Of a DNA stretch of 64,000 nt, positions 39,522-51,620 are shown one piece after another. A model generated the notes under the pieces. It worked only from the letters and a program-made list of their open reading frames with translations, made no database searches and had not been told where the DNA came from. Origin of the DNA: Clavelina lepadiformis (taxonomy: Eukaryota > Chordata > Ascidiacea > Aplousobranchia > Clavelinidae); assembly GCF_947623445.1 (NCBI RefSeq), contig NC_135247.1:3660501-3724500 (forward strand), written 5' to 3'. Each line of letters opens with the position of its first letter. The first letter of the stretch is position 1. Made by a program: the position numbers and the translations under genes.

Positions 39522-40943
39522 AGCAGTGAATGCAGCACCTTGCACCAGTACTTACATCACGTCAGGTTTGTATTTGACTTGTTCTAAATGAATGTTTTCT
39601 ATAAGCGCTGCGGTTGACTTAAGGTCAATACATCGTGATACTTGCTTTACATCAAACAATCGCTCATCGTTGCAGCTTTTAAAGATTTTTACAAATGATG
39701 CAGCTACTTTTTAAGACTTTGAGGTTTGCGTTTTTTAGATGACACTTTGAAATCCTGTTGCTGTTATCTTCCATATTTTGCAATGTCCTTAGGACCAATT
39801 TGCATGTTTTACACATTGCATAACTTTTCTTCCTTGTATGCATTTTTGAAAACTTGAACATACAGAACTGTTAATAATTAATTAACTGTTAATAGTAATA
39901 ATTTACATGTTTTGAGTTCCTGCATGTTTCATATATCCTGTGTTTTGATATTGTCGTATTGGTCCATCCAAATCTTTTTTTGAAACTTTTGAATGTAATG
40001 AAATCAACGAGAATTTTATTTGTATAACATTGATCTTTATTTACTAATGTTCTGATATTTTCCTGTTGCTGTTCAGCTGCTCAAAAATGTTGCTGTCAAA
40101 TCTACATGAGTTAATTTATTTCAAAGTGAGTTCACCATTTTATGCTGTACTTGTTAAATGGAAAAATTCAGTGTTACATCATTAGCGGTGCATGTTATTT
40201 TATACTCAGTCATGTACGAACTTCTATTTCTAAGCTGTTGGTTTTCCTGTTGTGATTTTTTGAACTCCGTACTTCCGGTATAGTTTTGAATCGAAATGTT
40301 GTGGCTGTTTTACGATTTGCACGTACTTGCGTTATGAATTGCACATTTCTAAGTGCTACATTTACTGACACCTAATGCTGAGGCTACGTTTTTGCTATCA
40401 TAATGTGACTGTGCTGAGACATTTAGTGCAGTGTCGTTGCTATTGTCGTTATGATTAAATCAAGTACAAAGAAAGCGGTTGATATGTGCACTGAGCTCAT
40501 GAGACATTCGTTATGGAAAATCATGTTACGTTTAGAACGGACCGTAGGTGTAAGATTAAAGATTAATTTAAAATGTATTAAAGGTTGCGAGGAAAATTGG
40601 TGAATCTGTGTGTACACTCAGTTTGCTGTAAAAAAACTACTTTGCTAAACAACTCTAATGTTTGCATTTCTAAATACCCTACCAACGAAACCAGTAAGTG
40701 TGAATATAACGTTGTTCCACGTGGTACAAAAAAATGCTCTTGAAACTGCAGACTATGGTCAAAGTTTAGCACGTAGCTTAGTGAAGGGTAGCAGGCTAGC
40801 ATAGCATTAGCCATTGTATCTTAAATATATCCAGACGAAATTTGTATTGTACAAGCTAATATAGTTCGTGTAGGTCTCACATTGAGCCAAAAACCTGGCA
40901 GTTTATTCGCGGATTGAACACGATTGTTTGTTTAAATGATTGA

Positions 40944-41213
40944 TTGCGAATTGACGAGTGGTTGACAAGCGGGTCAGTAAAAAATGACGTTGACGTAGGC
41001 CAGACTGGTCAGTATCACTTAGGCATTAAGTTTGATAACGAAACAACTAAGCAGGCTAGGCCTGTTGAACTTACTGAACATTGGCGTTTGGCGGAAGACC
41101 ACGTGAAAAAGCCGATGACAGATCAGGATCATGTTTCATGCACCGTGGAAAGTTTGACAGACGTACGCCAGAGACTCATCAACAACCTGCAGACTGACAG
41201 ATCGGCACGTTGA
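40944..41213 (+). CDS. Doubtful small coding region or terminal exon
   Basis: Eighty-nine codons stay open, rich in polar residues (WRLAEDHVKKPMTDQDHVS, then LTDVRQRLINNLQTDRSAR). Base composition is less AT-rich than the flanks, and an AATAAA follows the stop by six bases (41219-41224). The frame lacks an ATG at its 5' end, so it would have to be a 3' exon or start internally. I recognise no family and see no strong splice acceptor. Chance remains a fair explanation. Confidence 0.25.
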   Translation: MRIDEWLTSGSVKNDVDVGQTGQYHLGIKFDNETTKQARPVELTEHWRLAEDHVKKPMTDQDHVSCTVESLTDVRQRLINNLQTDRSAR

Positions 41214-41496
41214 CGTATAATAAACAAAGCAGGCGAAGTTGGTTTATTCATTGAATACCGATATATGATAAATGAAGAAATAATTAAAGGCTTTATATGT
41301 GCACGATTTTGGGGTCTCCTTTACTTTTGCACTCCCTAACAACTCCTACATCGGGATCGAGTAGTGAGAAAAATTACGTCATAATATCGTGTCTAGTCAA
41401 TATGACGATCAAATCAAATCAAATTACGTCATAATTTGGAAGTGGGTTCTAGTATAGTAATAACGCATGACACTGTTAAGCATTTCTGCACTAGAC

Positions 41497-41840
41497 CATG
41501 GGTCCGCAAATAGTGGGTTGCGACCCAAATCTGTGTGGCAAGACCTTCCAGTCTGGGTCGCGAAATATTTTAACTAATACTTATTTAATATTTATTGTTT
41601 TCAACACAAAGCCCATAGTTCTCATTAGGTAGATTAAATGTATTCATTTACTTTACGGTTTCATGTGCTAAGTTTCACACAATTTTGTGCAAGAAAATAG
41701 CTACTGTCAATAGTAGTCTTAACATCGATATTTACTTACATAATATTTTCCACAAAATTATATGCTCACAAAATGCTTGGTTCTCGAGAATTTTGAACTA
41801 TTTGATAAGGGTCGCGCCAAAAAGTATTTGCGAACCCCTG
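41497..41840. mobile_element. hAT-type miniature transposon, 344 bp, perfect 8-bp target duplication
   Basis: The left end CATGGGTCCGCAAATA and the complement of the right end, CAGGGGTTCGCAAATA, match at 14 of 16 positions, and both continue to GCGACCC. The flanks are identical: cactagac at 41489-41496 and 41841-41848. It has no open frame of note, so it is non-autonomous. The matching ends indicate a fairly young insertion. It shares GCGACCCAAAT motifs with the element in Wnt intron 1. Confidence 0.88.
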
Positions 41841-43308
41841 CACTAGACCATAGTATCTTTTCTGCTATGTCATAACTCCTTAACATTCAGGCCTTATTTG
41901 GGAGTGGAAAAGTACAAGAGGCCCTGATTTGGCCAACATTGATTTGCGGAAGTACGGTAAGAACACTAATATGCTGAGGTGAGGAAACAGTAATCTGTAA
42001 AAGTGAGGGAGTTTTGGGGGTAATTTAATCGTGAAAAGTAAGAGTTGGGGTCGGTGGGGATTCGGTTTAGTTTAATTTTATATATGCTATATTGTGACTT
42101 CCGCAGTTTAGTGTTGTTATCAGTACTTTTGTACTTCCACACTTTTGTAGATTAGTCTTGGCCACGATTCTTGATGAAGACTGCCATACGTTCGTATCAG
42201 ATTCTTCAAGCATATAATAAACTAGCCTATGAAGTTTACAGCAGACCTAAATTGATTTATTACGATGGCAAAACGTTTTTTGTTGGCCAGTCCTGACTAG
42301 ATAAAAGGGGTTTACGGCAGAAGTACACAACCACATGATGCATTCTGGCATTTGTATAGCTAATGCAACACCTGCATGCTACCTAAACCTCAGTATGTTC
42401 AAAAAGTGTCCGGTTTGTTTTGTTTCTACCATTAGTAATCCTGTGCAAGATGTTTTCGTAGGAGGTGACTTCTGTGCATGTGAATGAAACCAATCAGTGG
42501 TGTGCTTCTCTTTCATACCCTGCTTTTAGACATGTTGTGTGCTCTCTGTGGATTTTTGTTCTTGTGCAGAATATCGGAACACAGCAAACAAGTATTGTAT
42601 TTCGTTTTCTGCCTAAAACCTGGTAATAAATATTCAAGCTGGTCTTTATGAAAGTTAATATGACATGTGTTGAAACAAGGTTTCGACCGCATAATGCAAG
42701 TTCTCAACCTATAATTTGAAGTGTCAGGCACAGGCATCAACAAGGCTCAAAAACGCACAAAAGCCTTGTAGTATTGTGAAAGTAATACAGGTTTCTTTGA
42801 TCCATTAGTTGCAGCATGAACATACATCACTAGGCTGAACAATCTGTAAGGTGAAGCTGCATGTGAATTACAGGTGCTCATGTGTATTCGCAGAAAGATT
42901 GGAAACATTCACCACAACAATGTCTCTGCTCAAACCAACTACATAATCCAAGCTTTTCTGGTTAGGCTTTTAATATATTCTACCTGAGCATTGCCTGACT
43001 TCTGGTTCTTGCTGACCATGCTAAAGTAGATGAGATTTCAGTCGCTATGTTTAAGAAAAGCAACAGTGCAGCTTTATAGAATACCAGAAAAATTATTTCA
43101 CAGGTGTTTTTATTAGCAGTAGAACCACTAAGAGAAGTGTGTTAATTTGCAAAGGGAGTGCTTTGAAGAAATGAAGTAAAATTTGTGAAATATCTATGAT
43201 TTTGTGTTTAATGTCTGAAGGTCGGATACTGACCTCATATTTTGGTACACTAGAAACTTAGTAGTCTGGTTGATATTCAGTTTTACTATTGGCCATAGGG
43301 TATTCACT

Positions 43309-43324
43309 CTTATTTTGTTTTTAG
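43309..43324 (+). promoter_or_regulatory. Splice-acceptor-like site upstream of the DDX21 start
   Basis: A pyrimidine-rich run ending TTTTTAG at 43324 lies 58 bp before the start codon. It may receive a 5' untranslated exon. In ascidians, many mRNAs receive a trans-spliced leader at such sites; which applies here cannot be told from DNA. Confidence 0.4.
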
Positions 43325-43382
43325 ATCTAGGCAATTAGGGTGCGAATTTCAAGGTATAACCAAAATTAAATTTGATTAAAAT

Positions 43383-46300
43383 ATGGTGGAATTAATAGAA
43401 ACTTGTCCAGAATCACCACAAATAAATGCATTTGTTGATGAAGAAAATGGGACACCCAAAAAGAAAACAAAGATATCAAAAAAGTCAACAAAGACATCAA
43501 AGAAGAAAAAGCTGGTATGATGAGAAGTTCTCTGTTCATATTTAAATTTTGCAACAAGTGCTACATATACTAATGTTAGTGTATATATGTTATGGTCTAT
43601 GAAGTTGAATTTTCGGTTTTTTTTTGAATTGTTAGTATTTGCCTAAAGTAATTTTTTCACAGCTGAGCTCAAAGCAGTTCTGCAATACTTCAGGTCTTCT
43701 GTAAATTAGTTAGTGGACCTCTAGAACCTAATAAAACTAAAGCCAAGCATTAGAAATTTATGATGTATGAGCTTCTGTCTGATCCATTAATTTATAACCA
43801 GAAAAAAGTTGAACCTGTGGAAAATGGAGTTGAAGATGAAGAACCACCCAAAAAGAAAAAGAAGTCCAAAACTGATAAAGTTGAGAAGAAGAAGGTTAGT
43901 TGTAATTTTTTTTGTGATTGATCTTTCAAAATATTAATTCTATTCTGATTGCCAGTCAATGAACATTGACATACCACACGAACACTATTAATCAGATGCA
44001 CATAATATTTACAACCCATTGCCATCTCCATTGTATTGATAAAGTGAAATGTCTTCAGGTTGAAGTAGAACCAGAGTCAGATCCAGCAACGACTATCGAT
44101 GAAAATTCTCCAGAAGTTCAAGGTGCATTTGACAAATTCCGTATAACGCAAAAAACACAAGAATTGCTGATAAAGAAAGGAATCCACTATTTATTTCCCA
44201 TTCAAATCAAGACTTTTGATCATGTTTATGACGGTGTAGATCTGATTGCTCAAGCACGTAAGTCATCATGTATATGTATATATATATATATATATTTGGC
44301 ATTAACATGTGTGTTTGATGGGTGTAGGATATCGGATTAAATTGTGTTGCTTGACTTTTTATTAACAATCTTGACTCTGCCGCTTTTAACTCAACGTTTT
44401 TATCTGTTTAGGGACTGGAACTGGAAAGACGGTGAGTGTGTGTTGATACGCTAAAATAGTTTTGAATAATACAATTTTCCATTGATGCTCTGTAGCAGTG
44501 TGATGTAGAGTATTAGCACGTGTAGTAGATTTGATATTTACATCAACACCTACCTAGACATCAACGTCTAAACCTGGATAATAAGTATGACCAATGCCAG
44601 ATTGATGTGATAATTTCTAATCTTGTTTTGTTGAAACACGTAGTTTGAAAACTGTAATCTTTGCATGAACAGATGTCTTTTGCTATACCACTTGTTGAAA
44701 AACTTCTCCTTCAAACAACAAAAAAAGTCCGTGGCCGACCTCCAAAGGTGAGAAATATTATTTGCTACCACAGCTCAAAATGTTAATCGAATGCTCTGTG
44801 CTGTTTAGCTAATTGTCCTATGCAATTGATTGTAAATTCAGGTTTTGGCAATGGCTCCTACACGAGAACTTGCAATCCAAGTGCACAAGGACTTTCAGGC
44901 AATAGCACAATCTCTTGCAACACTTTGTGTATATGGTGGATCTCCTTATTATCCGCAAGGTTAATTTAGAACTTTTTATTGAGATTCATTTTTTCGAATG
45001 CATTACACGTCAAACAAAAACCACTATATCTTGATGGACGATTCTTGAATTGTATTAAAACAATGCAACTGTTTTTGTCAATTTATGTAGAAAGTGCAAT
45101 GAGGAATGGACTGGACATAGTGGTTGGAACCCCTGGTAGAATATTGGATCATCTCAAGTATGTATTATATATATGTCTTGGTATAGTGGCGTTTATATTG
45201 CATTGAGCTTGTTCAAAAATTCATTGAATATGTTGATCCAGCTTAATTTTCATGCAGAATGGCTTGACTTTGTAAATTAGTAGTGTTTTCATATTCTTGC
45301 TCCTTAGGAAATATTTACCAATGTTATGTGCTCCGTAATAGAATCCATTAATTCATGAAGTGCATTTTTAACAGGAAAGGAAACCTAAAACTTAATCTCA
45401 CTGAGCACGTTGTGTTGGACGAGGTAGATCAGATGTTGGACATGGGATTTGCTCCAACGGTGGAGGAAATTTTACAATATGCGTTCACAGAAGGTAAATA
45501 CTTTAAATGCATTGGTGTCATAGGCTAATCTCTCACTGGGACTGTGATTATGAGTGACAGCAATAGGTTGTAAGAGATAGAGAGAATTTATTTCACCCTT
45601 ATTAAATTAAACAAATACATTTCATCAAAATTAAAGAAAATCAGTAATTGCTTGGTGTGGGGTGGTGACAGACTATGTGGTCATCCAAGTGTGCTGCCCC
45701 AGATTCTTGTGTAGTAGTTCATTATTTTCTGTATCCTCCTACTCTACAGATCGGGAAAAACCTCCACAAACTTTGTTGTTTTCTGCTACTTGCCCGTCCT
45801 GGGTGCATAAGACTGCACGGAAATACATGCGTCCTAATGAAACAGAACAAGTGGATACCATCGGTGACTCCAACGTACGCACCGCTGTTACAGTCGAACA
45901 TTTGGCCATTAGATGTCACTATAAAGACAGAGCAAACTGCATTGGTTAGTGTTTTGTCTTTTTGTAATTGTGTGGCGTTTTTTCTATCTGCTTTGTTTAG
46001 TGGATTTTGTTTATCAAAGCACTTCCTAAAGCCAAAGTGTTGAGTACAAAGTAAAGTTTTTGTCTTTGCTTTGATAATTATTCTTTGGCAAATTAACGAT
46101 TGTGGGAGGTCTAGTTTGTAAAGACCATTTCTGGTTTTAACCTAACACAAAAACAATTTTTTTTTTTTTTTTTAAACAGATTTAGGCAAAAACACATTTG
46201 TGATAGGATATTCTAGAAGATGTTTGTCATTGTAATTGCTATTCTCATGGAAAATGGCTTAAAATCTGTCTAAAATTGGCTTTTTTGCTAATATCGTTTT

Positions 46301-48308
46301 GCAGGAAATGTTGTTCAGCTATACAGTGGTCAGCACGGACGAGCGATGATTTTCACAGATACCAAGAAAGAAGCAAACGAACTTTCTGTGTGTGAGTCGT
46401 TGCAGCTTCACAAGGCTCAAGTGCTTCACGGAGATATTGAACAAAGGCAACGTGAAATCACTCTGCAGGTTTCATACTTTTTCCGCCTCTTATTACAGTC
46501 CTCGTTCATTGTTCACCTAACTTGTAATACTTATGGTAGGAAATATTGCCTCAAGATTTTCCGTCTTAGTCAACAATTTTGCAACATAGCTGAATATATG
46601 TATAATTATGTGCGTCATGCATTCAATACACCAACTTACTTTAGGCGTACAGGGACGGTAATGTTCGTTGTTTGGTTGCAACCAATGTTGCTGCTCGTGG
46701 ATTGGACATTCCCGAGATCGACCTCGTTATACAGACAAGCCCACCCCAGGTTTACATTCTGTCTGTATAGAAAAATTGAAATAGAAAAACAATACTATTA
46801 CACTACCCTACGTAGTTACTTAGACCTTTCATTATAACTTGCTCAAGTTTTGGCATATTTTGCCCAGAAGCACAGATATTTTTTGTAATAAAATACAAGC
46901 CCTGTAAACAAACCAAATGCAATTCGCATCATGACTTTATTATTATATTTTAACGCATTATTTCCACAGGACATTGAATCTTACATTCATCGGTCCGGAC
47001 GTACTGGGAGGGCGGGAAGAAATGGTGTTTGTGTTTGTTTTTATAAACCAAGCGAAGACGATGCAATAAGAAGAGTGGAGCGGACAGCGGGAATAAAATT
47101 CAAAAGAGTTGGGCCACCCCAGCCCCAGGTGCTCATCAACATCTTTGAAACGCTCAATAGAAGTTTCCGAGAATGTTACAGAAATTCAAGCAACTTTTGT
47201 TTGCAGGACATAGTGAAAGCTTCCATCAATGACGCGGTCAAAGCGCTTGACAACGTTGATAAGGGAACCATAAAGGACTTTATGGAACACGCGAAAACGG
47301 TAGCGGAGAAATATGACGGAGGTAGGCAATTTAACGGCATTTTTGATATTTCCATCTATTTAATTAAAGTAAAGTAAATTGAAGTGACCACCACCACCAC
47401 CTGCTTTTATAATAGTTTTTAATTAACGATAAAACAGGTGCTGTCGAGGCATTAGCCGCCGCTCTACTTCACATGTCTGGAGCCTCTAAATTACAGTCTA
47501 GGTCTCTTCTCAATTCCCAAGAAGTAAGTTATTGTCATCGCGTTTTTTACTTTGTATCAGTTTCGATTAGTATTTAATTAACTTGTAAGCTGTGATGCAT
47601 ATGTGCCACTTTATTTAAGCCTTAGCTGGCACTTTGACCATTTTTGTTGTTGAACAGTTTTCTGGAGAACTCATTGCTATTAATAGAGTTCAATGCAATA
47701 ATGCCCCATCTTACACTTTGGCCAATTCCTTGTTTTCTAACAAGTCCCCACAACAATGTTATCTCTGGTGTCATTGTTTTTAAATAGATTTGTCTTTTGA
47801 TTACGTCATACAGAAACACACAACCTGGCATTTTGAATCCGATTTCGACATACGGCATGCTGGGTTTGTCTTTTCATCTTTGGAGAAATACATCAGCAGA
47901 AACATCAGAGACTTGTGCCAGGGGTTGAGATTAACTGCAGATGGAAAGGTGAGGATGTTATTCTGGATTTCGAGCTCCTCCTGCCTGACAGGATAAAAAT
48001 CTTCATCTTTTCATTTTCACCAGGGAGCGGTCTTTGATCTGCCTGACCATTGCAAGGAAGAAATTGAATCGAACTGGGTTGATTCTGAATCAATCTCCTT
48101 AAAACGGGCGGAAACACTTCCTGAACTTCAAGAGAATTCATCTCGCAACTTTCAAAGATCCAATGGTTGGGGTTCCAGGGGGAATAACCGGGGTTATAGG
48201 GGGCAACAGTCAAATCGAAATGGGGGAGGTGGCGGCTGGAGAAACGGGGCGACTTTCAGATCGGGTAATAATAACGGTGGTGGATTTAAGCGAAAGTGGG
48301 GAAAATGA
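43383..48308 (+). CDS. ddx21: DDX21/DDX50-type nucleolar DEAD-box RNA helicase, 16 exons
   Basis: Exons: 43383-43514, 43802-43894, 44059-44257, 44412-44431, 44673-44747, 44842-44959, 45091-45157, 45375-45493, 45750-45944, 46305-46468, 46645-46749, 46970-47128, 47207-47321, 47438-47523, 47814-47948, 48024-48308. They join in frame to 688 aa (human DDX50 737, DDX21 783). The family unwinds RNA with ATP and works in rRNA transcription and processing in the nucleolus. Seen in order: a Lys-rich acidic N-terminus (1-75), Q-motif region (FPIQ), Walker A ARTGTGKT (141-148), PTRELA, TPGR, DEVD (250-253, typical of this subfamily), SAT (286-288), [15 protein letters not shown] (436-445), a GUCT-type domain (about 540-620) and a Gly/Arg-rich tail ([17 protein letters not shown]) ending KRKWGK. 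All catalytic motifs are intact. The single gene probably represents the ancestor of vertebrate DDX21 and DDX50. Confidence 0.95.
44269..44296. repeat. TA microsatellite in DDX21 intron 3
   Basis: A run of TA dinucleotides directly after the exon 3 donor. Simple repeat, likely polymorphic. Confidence 0.8.
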
Positions 48309-49293
48309 GATTGTTCGTTCACCCTGTGGGTACCAATCCACTACTCCTTGGTTTTGCTCCCCTACTGCTGTAACTAATAATAGCGCTTTAGGAATTCATT
48401 ATAGGGAATCTTGCCTTATAACTTATTGAACACTTCCAATTTTCTTCTGAAAATACATGAGTAATGGTGAAATTTACGGACTCTTTCAATATGACTATGG
48501 TTCATATACAGGTGCAAGCATAGTTAATGTAAATACGGAATATTTCAGTTTGCATGTATCAATATATTGAACAGTTTTAAACTACGCTAGCCTTTCGTGC
48601 AGAAAGACGTGACCTTACTTCAAGGTCATTATATCGAAAAGCTGTTTAAGCTGATTTGCGAGTATGTTTTGCATCAGGTGTTTTATCAATGGTGAGCAGC
48701 ACCTGGCACTGGTAAAGGCAATAACAGCATGGCAAATATCCGAATGGATCGCTTAAATCAAAGCATCTCCGTTCTGCTTTGTATCGGGTAACTTGAAGTC
48801 TTAGTTTCAGTTTTGGGCGACACCAGAAATTGCAGTGTGTGTTTAATTTGCGACATTACCAGGCACAAGCACCTCATGGTGACCGAAAACAGAAAGGGTA
48901 AAGGACGTTTAGTCTTAATAGGATGTTGGATCTTTGCTAAGAAAAACATGGCTTTGGTGAAGTCAAGAAGATAGGCAAATGAACCTGCCGGAGAACCTTG
49001 CAAATTTAAAATATCTGCTTAAATGCGAAGGTGGAATTTTTCGCGAAACCTTGGGTTCAGGCAAAGTGTTAGGCTTTTGTTTGGTTGCATATTCGAGACT
49101 TTCTCGTTCATATCATGGCCATTTTGTACACGTGGTGACAACGTTTGGCCTTCTTTGTAATCTTTATCTGACGTCATATCAGTTGACGGACAGGGCAAAC
49201 ACGAACTATTTTACTTAGCACTACAACAACCCTTCACTGAATCAAAAATTAACTAATAAACTCATACGATTTTAACAGAAAATCGGTTATCAG

Positions 49294-50036
49294 TAGGGCC
49301 ATTTTTATTTTGACCTAAAAAAAATTTTTTTTGACTTTATTTTTATCAAATTTTGACTTTATTTTGACCTAACGAAATTGCTTATTTGTAGAGGCCACAG
49401 TTCTTCCTCCAGTTACCCAAACATAATATTTTGTCGATTTCAGACCCAAACGTAATATTTTTTCGAAAAGTCAAGGTGTTTTATGGATTATAAAAAGTGC
49501 GTCGTGTTTTTTGGCGTTAGATTTAGGTAGCTTGTGTTATTTTGTCCTTGTGAAAAGGGCACTTTGCCTCGATTTTCTCCGCATGGTAAATTCTAATAAA
49601 CAGCAAATTAAACAGGGAAGAAGTAATGTAACCCCCTTCACGCGGCATAAGGATTAATTTATACGTAACAATGAATAAACAATGGACAATTTGCGATAAA
49701 AGTTACTGCTGATCCAAGTGGGCATTGTGACTTATTTCCTGCTTTTATGGGTTAATATGGTTTAATTGTGTCGCAGTTCCTGATTTACAATGCTTCCACG
49801 AGGATTTTTACAAAAATTACTCTCAAGAAACACAAAAACTTTGTCAAAAGCCATAATTTGACAAATTTTGACTTTATTGAAAATTTTGACTTTATTGTAA
49901 ATTTTGACTTTATTTTGACCTATAAACTTCTTAGAAACAATCCCCTAGGTAGGTGCTGAAAACAATTTTATTCTTTGATTCGTGGTCAGACGAGGTTCTT
50001 AAAAATTTTTGACTTTATTGACTTTTGCGGGCCCTA
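49294..50036. mobile_element. Non-autonomous hAT-like element, 743 bp, repeated subterminal motifs
   Basis: Ends are TAGGGCC and its complement GGCCCTA, and the flanks are identical 8-bp copies of gttatcag (49286-49293 and 50037-50044). TTTTGACTTTATT-like motifs occur twice near the left end and four times toward the right end, several followed by TTGACC. Such subterminal arrays are transposase-binding sites in known hAT elements; the role here is inference. The internal open frames come from these repeats and are not genes. Confidence 0.85.
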
Positions 50037-50729
50037 GTTATCAGTCTTTACCTGAAATAAGCTGGATGTCGGTGTTGACATTTGTGCAAAGTATTCACAG
50101 ATGTCACAAGAGGCAACGTATCGAACTCCATGTTAAGCCGTGGCTAGAATTGAAACGCTAAATTGAATTAGTTCAAAGCTAAATTTGCCGGAAAAGATGC
50201 ACTGTGAATCCAGGATCATAACTATAAGCGGGGTTTAGAAAATGCTCGGAAAATGACCTCCTCCACCACCCTGGTGAAAATGTGCTTTATAGTAAGCCAG
50301 AGTTTGTAAGCAACGGAAGCAGCTCTTGTTTAGCCCATTCCGGAAAACTCTCCCTCTGGTTCTTCAAGCTGTTAGTTTTAGTTTCTGTGCAGCGAGATAC
50401 TAGGTTTTAATGCCTTCATTCGTCAGGTTTATTTCGGCTACCCAATACTTATTTTCCGATCCTTCAGTTTTTGGTGATTGATGGTTTTATGGCAAGACAG
50501 CAACTTAATTTTTTTGCAAAAAATCACTGATTGTGTGTCAGATCTTATTTGAGTTTGGTAAGGTCTGTTTTGCCACGCTACATATCTCGTCAATTTTGCT
50601 CATTTTTGGTTAACCTATTTTGCACCAACTTTGGATGACGTTTCTTTTCATTGTCACACTGAACACTGATATTAATAAAGTTGAGCAAATTTGATCAGAT
50701 AATTATAGCCAATAATAAAGCAAACATAC

Positions 50730-50749
50730 ATGACAAGCGACATGTCAAA
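50730..50749 (+). promoter_or_regulatory. Shared 20-bp upstream motif, family gene A
   Basis: ATGACAAGCGACATGTCAAA, 328 bp before the gene A start codon. Close copies precede genes D (60105-60124) and E (63346-63365) at similar distance, with the pattern ATGACnnGYGRMATGTCAAA. Conservation in otherwise drifting flanks suggests a regulatory site; the binding factor is unknown. Confidence 0.5.
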
Positions 50750-50986
50750 ACAAATAGTGTAATAGCTCCTTAGACATTGGTATGTTTACAAATTCAATAT
50801 TATGGCGACGAATTTGTGTGTAATGAAGTAAAGGCGAACGATAAAAAATAATTGTGCTGTATTGGCTTTCATCGATTTCTGTGAAGGAAAAAGAAACTAG
50901 ATATCCCCAATTTGGGGGCAAAGGGCATCACCTTAATCGATTTTTTTGAAAAGTAAAACGTGACTCAGATATCGGTTTGGTTTTAA

Positions 50987-50992
50987 TATAAA
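50987..50992 (+). promoter_or_regulatory. TATA box, family gene A
   Basis: TATAAA 85 bp before the start codon, at a plausible core-promoter distance. Confidence 0.45.
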
Positions 50993-51076
50993 TTGTTTGA
51001 CATCGGACCTCACTTGGTTGCTAAAGGTGTTAGAATCAGAGTTCGTTATGCAAAAAGATAAAAGATTAACTTTACA

Positions 51077-51620
51077 ATGCTAGCGTCGGTTGGTGAAATC
51101 ATCGATTTACTTTCCCACATCGCCAGAGATCACAACGTCATGATTTTGGCTGGAGAAGGTTCTAGAAAGTGTCTTGTTCGAAAGGGCTCTGGAAAAAGGA
51201 CTGATCCAGCTTTTGGTAAATTTGACGTACTTCGCCATGCCATTCTATTTAAGCTTTCATGACGTTTTTTGGGCTGTAGTCTGCCACTTAACTATAGCAA
51301 GCGCTTTTAAAGTTGATTAAATGTTATTTGATCACCATTTAGTCAGTGCTATGACGACTGCAATGGCTGTTGCCACTTCACATTCTGTATTCCCACTATC
51401 GCACACCTTGTACCGGCTCAGCGACGAAGAAAAGAAAGAATTAGCAGAAAAATCAAAGAAAATATTGCAATCGCAAGGCCAAATCGACGTCTCCATCATA
51501 ATCGCCTACGTCAACAAGAAAACGTATCTCAGGGAGGTCTTACTAAATAACATGATTTCTTTTATTGAAACTGAAGCAGGCTCACTTTTCCCTAAGCACA
51601 ACCACAGCGAAGGGAACTAA
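51077..51620 (+). CDS. Unrecognised tandem-family gene A, two exons, 138 aa
   Basis: Exons 51077-51215 and 51343-51620 join across a 127-bp phase-1 intron. I do not recognise the family. Exon 1 encodes an IIDLLSHIARDHNV helix followed by a short hydrophobic strand (MILAG) and RKCLVRK. Exon 2 encodes a variable Ser/Ala/Thr linker, then LYRLSDEEKKELAEKSKKIL, a charged helix, and a final helix MISFIETEAGSL. There is no signal peptide or membrane segment, so a soluble intracellular protein is likely. Genes B to E share intron position, phase and both conserved blocks, which makes the gene real despite its small size. This copy lies furthest from the rest. The start is the ATG that all members share just before the IIDLL block. 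Confidence 0.82.

Larger units (their letters stand above)
39011..43382. other. Intergenic between the PLC and DDX21 genes
   Basis: It contains the probable PLC 3' untranslated region, a doubtful 89-codon frame at 40944-41213, a hAT-type element at 41497-41840 and a repeated AAATTACGTCATAAT word near 41371 and 41424. Nothing else could be supported. The 4.4-kb gap argues against an operon of the two genes. Confidence 0.5.
48309..51076. other. Intergenic between the helicase and the tandem gene family
   Basis: It begins with the helicase 3' untranslated region; an AATAAA lies at 49255-49260, though an earlier unconventional signal is possible. A transposon fills 49294-50036. From about 50590 on, words shared with the upstream regions of the other family members appear, so this last part belongs to the duplicated unit of the first family gene. 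Confidence 0.5.

Noticed and set aside
39011-43382. Operon of PLC-beta and the helicase
   Set aside because: Ascidian operons have very short gaps; here 4.4 kb, a transposon and a separate polyadenylation signal intervene.
49768-49959. 63-codon frame with repeated NFDFI words
   Set aside because: The repetition comes from the subterminal TTTTGACTTTATT motifs of the transposon.
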